DNA of 62,551 bases from Streptomyces sp. L-9-10 (GTDB lineage Bacteria; Actinomycetota; Actinomycetes; Streptomycetales; Streptomycetaceae). The position numbers were made by a program, and so were the translations under genes. The DNA lies in assembly GCF_004151105.1 (NCBI RefSeq), contig NZ_PHRF01000047.1:6639-69189 (forward strand), read 5' to 3'. The notes beneath the pieces were generated by a model. That model saw only the letters and a program-made list of their open reading frames with translations. It was not told the origin of the DNA and did no database searches. Shown here one piece after another: positions 9,641 to 17,802 of this stretch; position 1 is the stretch's first letter, and each line of letters starts with the position of its first letter.

Positions 9641-12467
9641 GCGGGAGACGGAACTGGCACGGGTGGGGGCCGCGTTGGACGCCGCCGAGGGGGGCACCTC
9701 GTCGGTGATCCTGTTGTCAGGACCCCTCGGCATCGGAAGAACGGCCCTGCTGCGGCAGCTGCCCGGTGTCGTCTCCGGCACCGGTGTACGAGTCCTGCGG
9801 GCGAACGCCGCCCCGATGGAGCGCGACTTCGCGTTCGGCGTGGTCCGGCAGCTGCTCGACAGTCTGCTCGCCAGTGCCTCCTGGGCGGACCGCGAGCGCT
9901 GGGCGCGCGAACCCGACCAGGCCACCGGCCTGATGTTCGGCGCCGACGACCTTCCGCCCGGCCGCCCGCTCGCCGAAGACATGCCGGGAGGGAACACGCC
10001 CGGCGGCGCGGGGGCCGGAGGACCGGCCGGCGCCGCGTCCGAGGCGACCCTGCACGGCCCGCGCTCGCTCCTCGCCGACATCAGCGAACACGCCAGGCTG
10101 CTCATCCTCGTGGACGACCTCCAGTGGGTGGACATCCCCTCGCTGCGCTGGCTCGCCTATCTCACCAAACGGCTGCGGGGCCTGCGGGCCGTACTCGTCT
10201 GCACACTCCGGGACGGGGACCGGGGAGCCGGACACGCCCTGGTGCGCGAGATCGCCGCCGCCGCGACCCAGATACTGCGCCCCGCCCCGCTGTCGCGCGA
10301 CGCCACCCGGGCCGTGATCCGCGAACGGTCCGGCGTGCCAGGACACGAGGAGTACGTACGCGCCTGTCATGAAGTGAGCGGCGGCAACCCGCTGTTCCTG
10401 ATGTCCGTACTGCTGGGCATGGAGTCACGGGGCCACGCGCCGACCACCGACCACACCGACCGGGTACGCGCCCTGCGACCGGCGGGGCTGCGGGAGCGGC
10501 TGGCGAGCTATCTGAGGACCCGGCCGCGGGCGGTACGCGACACGGCCGCGGCGATCGCCGCCTTCGGCGGTCACGGAGACCCCGCGCTCATCACGGAACT
10601 CGCCGGACTGGACGAGACCGGCTTCGGCGCCGCCCGGCGCGCGCTCCGCGAGGCGGGGCTGCTGGCCGACGCGCGCGAACCGCGCTTCATCCACCGTGTC
10701 GTCCAGGACGCCGTCGAATCCGCGATGTCCGTGGCCGAACGCGAACGCTGGCACGCCGCCGCCGCTGACCTGATGTACCGCAGCGGCCGTCCCGCCGAGC
10801 AGGTCGCCGCCCATCTGATGGCCGTCACCACCTTCGGCCGCCCCTGGTCGGTGATGGTGCTCCGCGCCGCGGCCGACACCGCGCTGCGCCGGGGCGCTCC
10901 GGAGACCGCCGCCCGCTATCTGCGCCGCGCGCTGCTCGGCCACCGCCGCCAGGACGAGAGCCGGGCCAGACTGCTGGTCGATCTGGCCACCGCGGAGCGG
11001 GAGTTCGACCCCGAGGCGTGCCGGCGCCATATCGTCCAGGCGATGCCCTTGCTGACCACGATCAGGGACCGGACCGCCGCCGTGCTGCGTACCCCGCCGC
11101 CGCTGCTCGACGCCGTACCCTCCTCCACCGCCACGCTCCTGCGCGGTGTCAGTGACGAACTCGGGCCGCCCGCGGAACTCGACGAGCCGGCACGGGAGAT
11201 GGCGCTGCGGCTCGAAGCCCGGCTCAGGCACTACGGGCACGAGAACCCCGGAGAGCTGGCCTCGGCCGTGGAACGCCTGCGCGAGCTGGGGGAGGAGCCC
11301 CCGCTCGGCTCCGCGGCCGAACGCGAGCTGCTGGCCGTGCTCCTCTTCTCCGGCGCTCTCACCGGCCGGCTGTCCGCGGCCGAGGCGGCGCGTACGGGCG
11401 CCCGCATCCTGGAACGCGAACCGGCGGCCTCGGCGGGCGTGCACACCACACTGCCGCTGGTCGTCGTCACCCTCTTCGCCGCCGAGTCGGTACAGGACGT
11501 GGGCTCGTGGCTGTCGACAGAACAGCAGACCCGATGGCAGAACGCGACGGGCGCCGACGGCGTACTCCTCCTCGCGGAACGGGCGTTCGTCCTCGTCTCG
11601 CAGGGCAGGCCCACCCAGGCACGCGAGTATGCCGAGCGCGCCCTGGGGTCGGCCGGGGCGGACTGGCGCGAGGTCTCCCTCATCATCCTGTCCGCCGTCG
11701 CGCTCGAACTGCGCGACCCGGCGCTCAGCGAGCGGATCCTCGCCAGGGCCCGGCGGCGCCGGACGGCGGGGCTGGCGCTGACGGCCTCACTGCAGATCCT
11801 TCAGGCGTCGGTGGACGCCCAGCGGGGACTGCGGCCCAGAGCACTGGAGACTCTGCTCGCCTGCGGCCGTCAGCTGGACGCCTCCCGCTGGCGGAACTCG
11901 GCGCTGTTCCCCTGGCGTCCGCATGCCATCGGCCTCTACCAGCGGCTCGGCGACCCCCGTTCCGCGCAGCGGCTCGCCGAGGAGGAACTCGCCTGGGCCA
12001 CGGCATGGGGAGCCCCCGCCGCGCTCGGCCGCGCCCTGCGGCTGAAGGGCTGGCTCCACGGCGCGCAGGGCGTCCCGCTGCTGCGCGAAGCGGTCACCGT
12101 ACTGCGCGGCTCATCCTTCGAACTGGAACTCGCCAGGACACTCGTGTTGCTGGGCCGGCAGTTGGGCAGCGGCACCGAGGCGGAGGCGGCGCTACGGGAG
12201 GCGGGTACCCTCGCGGCGGCCTGCGGTGCTCCGTGGCTGGTCGAGCGGGCCGAGCACGGCCTCGGTACGGCCGCCGCGCCGAAGACGGCCGTCCTCACCC
12301 GCAGCGAGCGCAGGGTGATCACTCTCGTCGGCCGCGGGCTCACCAACCAGGAAATCGCGGATGAACTCGGCGTGAGTTCGCGCGCCGTCGAGAAACATCT
12401 TACGAATTCCTATCGGAAGCTTGGCATCTCGGGCCGGCATGAGCTGGCGGATGCTCTTCCCGCGTAG
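9630..12467 (+). CDS. LAL-family LuxR regulator, Walker A K-to-R (NysRIII-like)
   Basis: A 945-residue LAL protein overlapping the previous gene by 11 bp. Residues 31-38 are GPLGIGRT: the invariant Walker A lysine is arginine, a change that usually reduces nucleotide hydrolysis. Walker B LLILVDDLQWVD is intact. The TPR-like middle is followed by a C-terminal HTH with TNQEIADELGVSSRAVEKHL. GGGAG at 9613-9617 precedes the ATG by 12 nt. It ends the three-gene LAL operon, and a hairpin plus T-run terminator lies 150 bp downstream. By synteny it corresponds to NysRIII/AmphRIII. The K-to-R reading rests directly on the codons of this sequence. Confidence 0.92.
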   Translation: MLLERETELARVGAALDAAEGGTSSVILLSGPLGIGRTALLRQLPGVVSGTGVRVLRANAAPMERDFAFGVVRQLLDSLLASASWADRERWAREPDQATGLMFGADDLPPGRPLAEDMPGGNTPGGAGAGGPAGAASEATLHGPRSLLADISEHARLLILVDDLQWVDIPSLRWLAYLTKRLRGLRAVLVCTLRDGDRGAGHALVREIAAAATQILRPAPLSRDATRAVIRERSGVPGHEEYVRACHEVSGGNPLFLMSVLLGMESRGHAPTTDHTDRVRALRPAGLRERLASYLRTRPRAVRDTAAAIAAFGGHGDPALITELAGLDETGFGAARRALREAGLLADAREPRFIHRVVQDAVESAMSVAERERWHAAAADLMYRSGRPAEQVAAHLMAVTTFGRPWSVMVLRAAADTALRRGAPETAARYLRRALLGHRRQDESRARLLVDLATAEREFDPEACRRHIVQAMPLLTTIRDRTAAVLRTPPPLLDAVPSSTATLLRGVSDELGPPAELDEPAREMALRLEARLRHYGHENPGELASAVERLRELGEEPPLGSAAERELLAVLLFSGALTGRLSAAEAARTGARILEREPAASAGVHTTLPLVVVTLFAAESVQDVGSWLSTEQQTRWQNATGADGVLLLAERAFVLVSQGRPTQAREYAERALGSAGADWREVSLIILSAVALELRDPALSERILARARRRRTAGLALTASLQILQASVDAQRGLRPRALETLLACGRQLDASRWRNSALFPWRPHAIGLYQRLGDPRSAQRLAEEELAWATAWGAPAALGRALRLKGWLHGAQGVPLLREAVTVLRGSSFELELARTLVLLGRQLGSGTEAEAALREAGTLAAACGAPWLVERAEHGLGTAAAPKTAVLTRSERRVITLVGRGLTNQEIADELGVSSRAVEKHLTNSYRKLGISGRHELADALPA

Positions 12468-12617
12468 CCGCCGAGGCGTAACTGTTAACGGCATGCTACG
12501 CGGAGCTGTGACCTGTGCGGCCCCTGGGCGGCCTGGTTCGGCCCCTCTTGCCGCGCGTACCCTCAAGGGAACCTCAAACAGGGCTGAATTACGCGGATGC
12601 CTCGCCAATCCGTCCCG

Positions 12618-12636
12618 CCCGGCATGCCGGGTTTTT
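12618..12636 (+). terminator. Intrinsic terminator after the LAL operon
   Basis: The perfect palindrome CCCGGCATGCCGGG (12618-12631) is followed at once by TTTTT (12632-12636), a classic Rho-independent terminator on the plus strand between the LAL operon and the PAS-LuxR gene. Confidence 0.8.
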
Positions 12637-12715
12637 CCCACCGTCGACATCGTCATTGCGGACCGAACCTTCCGGGGGAGGGACCACAGCTTTAGCCGTG
12701 TGAGCAGGGCTCTTG

Positions 12716-12745
12716 TTGACGGGCAACCGCAAAACTACCTACTCT
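12716..12745 (+). promoter_or_regulatory. Candidate promoter of the PAS-LuxR gene
   Basis: TTGACG (12716-12721) and TACTCT (12740-12745) are separated by 18 bp, a sigma-70/HrdB-like arrangement. The predicted start site would be near 12752, just before an in-frame ATG at 12757 and about 120 nt before the GTG start I prefer. Confidence 0.5.
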
Positions 12746-12870
12746 CAATTCAGTAAATGGATAACCCCGCCAATGAGGTCAGGGGAGGCCGGCTGCCGGT
12801 GTTATCCCACCCGCATAATGATGTTGAGTATTCCCAAGGAATCGGGGGAACTCGAAAGGATGGCGGTCTC

Positions 12871-13551
12871 GTGGCGATTGCTGCACTCGCAGATTCGGCG
12901 CAGGTCACAACGAGCGATCATAAACCCGACCAGAACGGGCACGGACACGCCCAGTTCGACCAGCCGGGGCTGTGCATGGCCTCACTCGACCCGGCTCTGA
13001 CCATCCAGCAGGCGAACGAGGAGTTCTTCCGCCGGTTCGGCGACTCCTCGGCAGGCGTCTGTGGCCGCAGCTTCCGTGATCTGGTGCATCCCAGCGTCCA
13101 GCAGCCGCTGATGCGCCAGTTCTCCCGCCTGGTGGAAGGCAAGCGCCAGCGGTTCGCCTCGCACGTGGTGGCCGTGGGACCCGAGGACTCCGCGTTCGCG
13201 GGGACGCTGACGGCCGCGGCCGTCAGCGGGGAAACCCCCGACGTGGCCGCGATCCTGGTGCTCATGCGCTCCTCGGAGGGGTCCGAGGACGCGGGCGTAC
13301 TGACCCATCAGAAGAAGATCCTCACAGAGATCGACGCGCGTATTCTCGAGGGCATAGCCGCGGGTCTGTCCACGATCCCGCTGGCCTCCCGGCTCTACCT
13401 GAGCCGGCAGGGCGTCGAGTACCACGTCACCGGGCTGCTCCGGAAGCTCAGGGTGCCCAACCGGGCCGCCCTGGTCTCCCGGGCCTACTCGATGGGGGTG
13501 CTGAACGTCGGCACCTGGCCGCCGAAGGTCGTCGAGGACTTCATCAAGTGA
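12871..13551 (+). CDS. PAS-LuxR regulator, PimM/NysRIV/AmphRIV type
   Basis: A short positive regulator with an N-terminal PAS sensor fold (ANEEFFRRFG, VCGRSFRDLVHP) and a C-terminal LuxR-type HTH (GLSTIPLASRLYLSRQGVEY, continuing HVTGLLRKL). This two-domain layout defines the PAS-LuxR regulators of polyene clusters, which bind near the -35 of target promoters. Three starts are possible: ATG 12757 (264 residues, no SD, nearly leaderless, includes a TTA codon), GTG 12871 (226 residues, AAGGA 10 nt upstream, preferred) and ATG 12976 (191 residues, the size of PimM). It lies directly after the three LAL genes as nysRIV does. A PimM-like box upstream of the thioesterase at 2329 is its likely target. 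It is probably the last gene of the cluster in this direction. Confidence 0.9.
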   Translation: MAIAALADSAQVTTSDHKPDQNGHGHAQFDQPGLCMASLDPALTIQQANEEFFRRFGDSSAGVCGRSFRDLVHPSVQQPLMRQFSRLVEGKRQRFASHVVAVGPEDSAFAGTLTAAAVSGETPDVAAILVLMRSSEGSEDAGVLTHQKKILTEIDARILEGIAAGLSTIPLASRLYLSRQGVEYHVTGLLRKLRVPNRAALVSRAYSMGVLNVGTWPPKVVEDFIK

Positions 13552-13676
13552 CGACGGAGCCGCAGCCGGCCGCCAACGGCTCGGTCCGTCGCGGTTGATA
13601 ACGCCTGTACCGCGCGAATCCGCCGAACCGCACATTCACTCTGGAACCGCAGGTTCTCCCCGGACCGCACATCCAC

Positions 13677-13719
13677 CCGCAGAACCGTGACGCCTTGATC
13701 GGGCGCCACGGTCCTGCGG
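13677..13719 (+). terminator. Terminator-like hairpin after PAS-LuxR gene
   Basis: CCGCAGAACCGTG pairs with CACGGTCCTGCGG with one mismatch around an internal loop, followed by GTTTCC. It lies 126 bp after the PAS-LuxR stop. Confidence 0.6.
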
Positions 13720-14242
13720 GTTTCCGCGTTCTTGTCCGACTTCCCTCACCGATCCGCCCCGTCGGCTATTTCTCCCGGTATCCGTCACGGTTTCGTCCGG
13801 CCATGCGACCGTGATAACTCACTCATGAGTCCGCTTGTGCCGTCCCGGTTGTCTGTTTGCCGAACTCGGCAGCATGGGACAGTGAAGTTCACATGTTTGT
13901 GCTATTTCGCATGGCGTGCGAGAAACGTTTCACTTCGTCTGCCCGCAAGTGCTCCGAGCCGTGGAGAGCGTGCGACCCACAGTAATTGTGCTGCGCGGCA
14001 CATTTCGAAGCCCGATGTTCGAATGGAATGGTTACCGTGTGGTTTTGGCCACCGCCGCTTGTGGTTTTGCTGACCGATTCGACCGGTGATTCGGGGCGGG
14101 ACGGGGCGGGGCGCGGCGGGCGGGATACCGTCCGCCGGTATCAGTGGCCGAGAAGTGCCAGATGCATAGTCATGTGTCCCGCGAAGCCGCCGACCGCCTT
14201 TCCCCTCGCGCCATGTTCTCAATCTCCCGGCCGCAATCGAAT

Positions 14243-14277
14243 CCGGACCGGCCGTGGCTCAGCCACGGCCGGTCCGG
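14243..14277. terminator. Strong 16-bp hairpin between convergent genes
   Basis: CCGGACCGGCCGTGGC and its exact reverse complement are separated by TCA. The perfect 16-bp stem lies 66 bp after the stop of the minus-strand gene at 14343 and may stop transcription from both sides. Confidence 0.75.
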
Positions 14278-14342
14278 AAGAGACCTCCATACGAGGGGCG
14301 GACACAGGCGGTGTGGGGGGCGGTGGTCGATCAGACGGACGC

Positions 14343-15134
14343 TCAGCCGGCGGACGCCTGATAGAGGCCGCGGCCGGCCCGGTGGGCCCGCGAGGTGCCG
14401 ACGAGCCGGTCGAGCGTGCTGCGTACCGCGTTGATGCTGCCGGGGGTGCTGTCGCGCCCCAGTTCCTTCGCCACATCGCGGGCACGGACGGGAGTGCCGT
14501 CGGATGCCGCGAGCACCGCGAGGATCTGCTCGGTCAGTCCGCTCGCCGACTCCTCCGCCGTGGCGGGGGCGGCGGCCGTCTTCTTCGCCGCACGGGTCTT
14601 CGTGACCGTGGCGGGCGCGGACTTCTTGGCCGGGCGGCTCTTCCGCTCCTTGGGAGCCGACGACTTCGCCGCGGAACCCCCGCCGGAGGTACGCGCCGAC
14701 GCCGGGGCCGACGCCGACGCGGTCGCGGACTTACGGGACTTGGCCGCCTTGGCCGGCGCGGGCTTCTCCTTGGCGGGGGCTTCCTTGGCGGGAGTCTCCG
14801 CGACGGGAGCTTCTTCGGCGGGAGCCTCTTCGGCGGGAGAGTCCACCGCGGGGGTCTCCTTGGCGGGAGTCTCCGCGACGGGAGCCGGGGAGGCGACCGT
14901 CTCCACGACCGCCGGCTCCGCGGCCCGCTGCTCCGGCACGGTCTCCTGTGCCTGGCGGGCGGGGGCGAGCGCCTGCAGGGCGCTCAGGGCCGTACGTACC
15001 GACTCCAGGCGCTCGGTGACGCCGGCGAGTTCCTGTTCCAGCGACTGCTGCTGTGTTTCCAGCTGGGGCAGTTCACCGCGGAGGAACTCCGTCGTGGTTT
15101 CGATGCTGTCCGGTGTGCCGGATGGTGATGTCAT
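14343..15134 (-). CDS. Lys/Ala/Pro-rich histone H1-like protein with winged-helix end
   Basis: A 263-residue protein of unusual composition. An N-terminal predicted coiled coil (about residues 10-55, Leu/Gln/Glu-rich) is followed by a long low-complexity stretch (about 75-190) of repeated AETPAKE/PAEEAP units passing into AAKS/AKK-type basic repeats like those of bacterial histone H1-like proteins. The C-terminal ~70 residues form a folded winged-helix-like domain (LTEQILAVLAAS, VRARDVAKELGRD). It is probably a nucleoid-associated or DNA-binding protein (inference from composition). ATG 15134 follows an AGAGGG site; the frame extends upstream to 15323 but without family-like sequence. The gene is isolated, convergent to the polyketide cluster and divergent from the FUSC gene. 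Confidence 0.7.
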   Translation of the reverse strand: MTSPSGTPDSIETTTEFLRGELPQLETQQQSLEQELAGVTERLESVRTALSALQALAPARQAQETVPEQRAAEPAVVETVASPAPVAETPAKETPAVDSPAEEAPAEEAPVAETPAKEAPAKEKPAPAKAAKSRKSATASASAPASARTSGGGSAAKSSAPKERKSRPAKKSAPATVTKTRAAKKTAAAPATAEESASGLTEQILAVLAASDGTPVRARDVAKELGRDSTPGSINAVRSTLDRLVGTSRAHRAGRGLYQASAG

Positions 15135-15633
15135 GGTGTAGCCCTCTCGTTCCGTGTCACCGTTGTCGTTGTCCCCGTTGGTGACCGTTGGAGAGCAGAC
15201 TAGGCTCTGTTGCGTTGTGATTGGTAACGGATGAGCCAGGTACGGCCCGGGGTTCGCGGTGAAGTGCCCGTGCGCCGAGGTGTGAAACGGTGGCCACCGC
15301 AGGCCAACTCCCCCTTTAATCAAGGGTGGTGTGGGGCGGAGGCGCGAACTGCCTCCCGCGCGGGGACGCCGTCATAATTACCGGCGGCATTATTGTCGGC
15401 GACGGCAGTGTGGTCGCGGGGTGATCCCGGTGGCCCGACCGGAGCCGGGAGCCCACCGACCGGGAGCCCATCGCCCCCCCGGAGCCGCACCGCTCCGGAA
15501 CGCCTGCGACATATGTGCGTAACAGAACGGCTGCTCGAAGGACGAGTGTCGGTGTTACGGTCATGGACACGCGGTCGCCGCTGCCCGCCGGTCTGCTTCC
15601 CCCGCTCGACGAGACCGGTCGTACAGGAGACTC
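15135..15633. other. Divergent intergenic region
   Basis: About 500 bp between the histone-like gene and the FUSC gene; no gene is supported. It should hold both promoters, but I cannot place them with confidence. A spaced inverted pair CGTAACA ... TGTTACG lies near 15518-15560, just upstream of the FUSC ribosome binding site, and may be a regulator site. Confidence 0.4.
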
Positions 15634-17802
15634 GTGCCCGCACCGCCTTCCCTTCGTTCTCTTTCCTCCATCGCGCGCTCCGTGCCCGCCTGGCTCACGC
15701 ACCCACTGGGCTGGCGCTCCGCGCCCATCCCGTGGACCGCCGTGCTCCGCGGTGCCCTGAGCGCGGGACCGCTGCTGGCGCTCGGCCTGCTGACCGGACA
15801 CCTGAGCCAGGCGGTCCTCGCCGGGCTCGGCGCGATGCTCGCCGGTGTCAACGACCGGCCGGGTACGCGGCGTACCGGTGTGGTCCACATCGGTCTGCCC
15901 GCCGTCGGCGGCGCACTCGGACTGCTGTGCGGCGGACTGCTCGCCGACGGCGGGAGCCGCTGGGCCGCCGTGCCCGCGCTCTTCGTCGTGGGCTGGCTCT
16001 CCGGCGCGCTGAGTGTGACCGGCCCGGTGTGGTCGGCGGCCGCCATGCAGTGTCTGGTCACCGCGTCGATCGGCGCCGGGATGCCGATACCCGGCCCCGC
16101 GTGGCTCAAGGCCGTCTGCTATCTCGGCGGCGCGGCCTGGCTCCTGCTGCTCCGGTTCCTGCTGCGCGCCCCGCGGCACCTGCTGCGGCGCGGCGCCCGC
16201 CGCGAGGGGGAGCGCGAGGCCGTCGCCGCGGTCTTCGACGCGCTCGCCGACGCCCTCCTCGCCCTCGGCTGCTCCGGCGCGGAGCCGGCCCGCCGGCGTC
16301 TTGTCGCCGCACAGCACCGCGCGGACGAATCGTTGCGCCTGATGCGGCTGCTGCCCTTCCCCGGACGGCGCGAGGGCCGCGGTTCAGCCCAGGCGTACCG
16401 GATAACGGAGCGCTTCGCCGCCGCCACCGCCCTGTGCGAGGCAGGGATCGCACTGCTGTGGGAGGGCAGGCCGCTGCCCCGGCACGTGGCGGAGGCACCG
16501 CGCCTGCTGGCCGCCGCCGTACGGGCCGACTCCGCCCCCGGCGCCCTGGCGAGCCCCGTCTCCGACACCGTCCAGCGCGGCGCGTTCGACCGCGCGCTGC
16601 TGGCCGCGGCGGTGACCTTCGACCGTACGGCGCTGCGCGGGACGCCCGTACGGCCCGTCCCGCCCGAGCCCCGCGAGCCCGGTGAGCCGACGCGTGCGAC
16701 ACGGCCGGTGCGTCCCCCGCGTCCGTCCCCGAACACGCGAGGCCTCCGCCGGGCGCTGAAGGAACTGACCGCGCGCGGCTCGCTCCGTGCGCTCGGCCGT
16801 GTGTTCGCCCCCGCCAGGCGCGAGAACGCGCTGCGCGTGGCACTCTGCGTCGCGGCGAGCACCGCCGTCGCGCTCAGCCTCCACCAGACCCACTGGTACT
16901 GGCTCCCGGCCACCGCCGCCTTTCTGGTGAAGCCCGATCTCGGGCCGCTCTTCTCCCGTGTGGTCAACCGCGTCGCGGGCACCGCCACCGGGGTGCTCGT
17001 CTTCACCGTCCTCACCCTGGCCATGGCCGGACTCGGCGGCCTGTGGTGGCTGGTCGCCGTGGTCGTGGCGGGCGGCGCGCTCATCCCGGTCGCCACCCGC
17101 CACTTCGGTTTCCAGACCGCGGTGGTGACGCTCCTCGTCCTCTCCTTCGTCTACGCGCTGGGCGACACCGAGGCGACCGCCGCCCGGCTGCTGGACACGG
17201 CACTCGCCTGCGGGATCGTGCTGCTCGTCGGCCACCTGCCGCATCTGACGGACCCGCGCGTCCGGGTCGGCCACCGCTTCGCCGTCGCGCTGCGCCGCAC
17301 GGAACGGTATCTGCGGTACGTACTGGACGCCCCGGAGACGGCACCCACCACATCCGCGGGCGCGCCGGGCACAGAGAGCACGGACGGCACGGCGGGCACA
17401 GCGCCGGTGGCGCCCCGCGGTGGAGACGCGACGGGCATCGCGCTGCGGTACGCCGCGTACCGGGCGCTCTCCGAGGCGCGGGCCGCGGCGGAGACGGCCG
17501 CGGCCGAACTGCCGGGGCCCCACCGCGCACACCGCCACGACTGGCTGGCCGTCATGGCACGCGCGGAGCGCATCGTGGACGCCGCCACCGTCTGCGCCGT
17601 ACGCGTCGAGCAGGGGGTGCCCCGGCCCACGGCCACCGAGGCGCGGTGGGTGACCGAGGCGCTGGCCGCGACGGCGGACGCGCTGGAGGGCGGCCGTGGC
17701 ACGCCGATGCCCACGCTGCCGCCGGTCCCGAAGGACTGCCGTTCACTGCGCGATGTGATGACCGAGCTGCACGGCATCCAGTCCCTGACGACCGTCACCT
17801 GA
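15634..17802 (+). CDS. FUSC-family (YccS/aromatic acid exporter-like) membrane protein
   Basis: A 722-residue integral membrane protein with two halves, each a cluster of hydrophobic segments (about residues 30-190 and 400-530) joined by a cytoplasmic Arg/Ala-rich helical region. The second cluster contains WYWLPATAAFLVKPDLGPLF, characteristic of FUSC/ArAE efflux proteins that export fusaric or other aromatic acids. GTG 15634 is preceded by AGGAG at 15625-15629. It stands alone on the plus strand and its stop overlaps the stop of the convergent acyltransferase gene by 8 bp. The substrate cannot be predicted. Confidence 0.85.
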   Translation: MPAPPSLRSLSSIARSVPAWLTHPLGWRSAPIPWTAVLRGALSAGPLLALGLLTGHLSQAVLAGLGAMLAGVNDRPGTRRTGVVHIGLPAVGGALGLLCGGLLADGGSRWAAVPALFVVGWLSGALSVTGPVWSAAAMQCLVTASIGAGMPIPGPAWLKAVCYLGGAAWLLLLRFLLRAPRHLLRRGARREGEREAVAAVFDALADALLALGCSGAEPARRRLVAAQHRADESLRLMRLLPFPGRREGRGSAQAYRITERFAAATALCEAGIALLWEGRPLPRHVAEAPRLLAAAVRADSAPGALASPVSDTVQRGAFDRALLAAAVTFDRTALRGTPVRPVPPEPREPGEPTRATRPVRPPRPSPNTRGLRRALKELTARGSLRALGRVFAPARRENALRVALCVAASTAVALSLHQTHWYWLPATAAFLVKPDLGPLFSRVVNRVAGTATGVLVFTVLTLAMAGLGGLWWLVAVVVAGGALIPVATRHFGFQTAVVTLLVLSFVYALGDTEATAARLLDTALACGIVLLVGHLPHLTDPRVRVGHRFAVALRRTERYLRYVLDAPETAPTTSAGAPGTESTDGTAGTAPVAPRGGDATGIALRYAAYRALSEARAAAETAAAELPGPHRAHRHDWLAVMARAERIVDAATVCAVRVEQGVPRPTATEARWVTEALAATADALEGGRGTPMPTLPPVPKDCRSLRDVMTELHGIQSLTTVT

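Larger units (their letters stand above)
13552..14342. other. Gene-free stretch at the cluster boundary
   Basis: About 790 bp without a supported gene. Local GC is lower than in the flanks (13830-14080 has several AT-rich runs). It contains a terminator-like hairpin (13677-13719), a G-rich run with four G-tracts at 14093-14111 and a very strong hairpin at 14243-14277. An open frame at 13732-14073 has no clear ribosome binding site and no recognisable sequence. I read this as the transition from the polyketide cluster to housekeeping DNA. Confidence 0.5.

Noticed and set aside
13732..14073. Plus-strand frame of 113 codons in the gene-free stretch
   Set aside because: No ribosome binding site, unusual amino acid composition and no recognisable motif.
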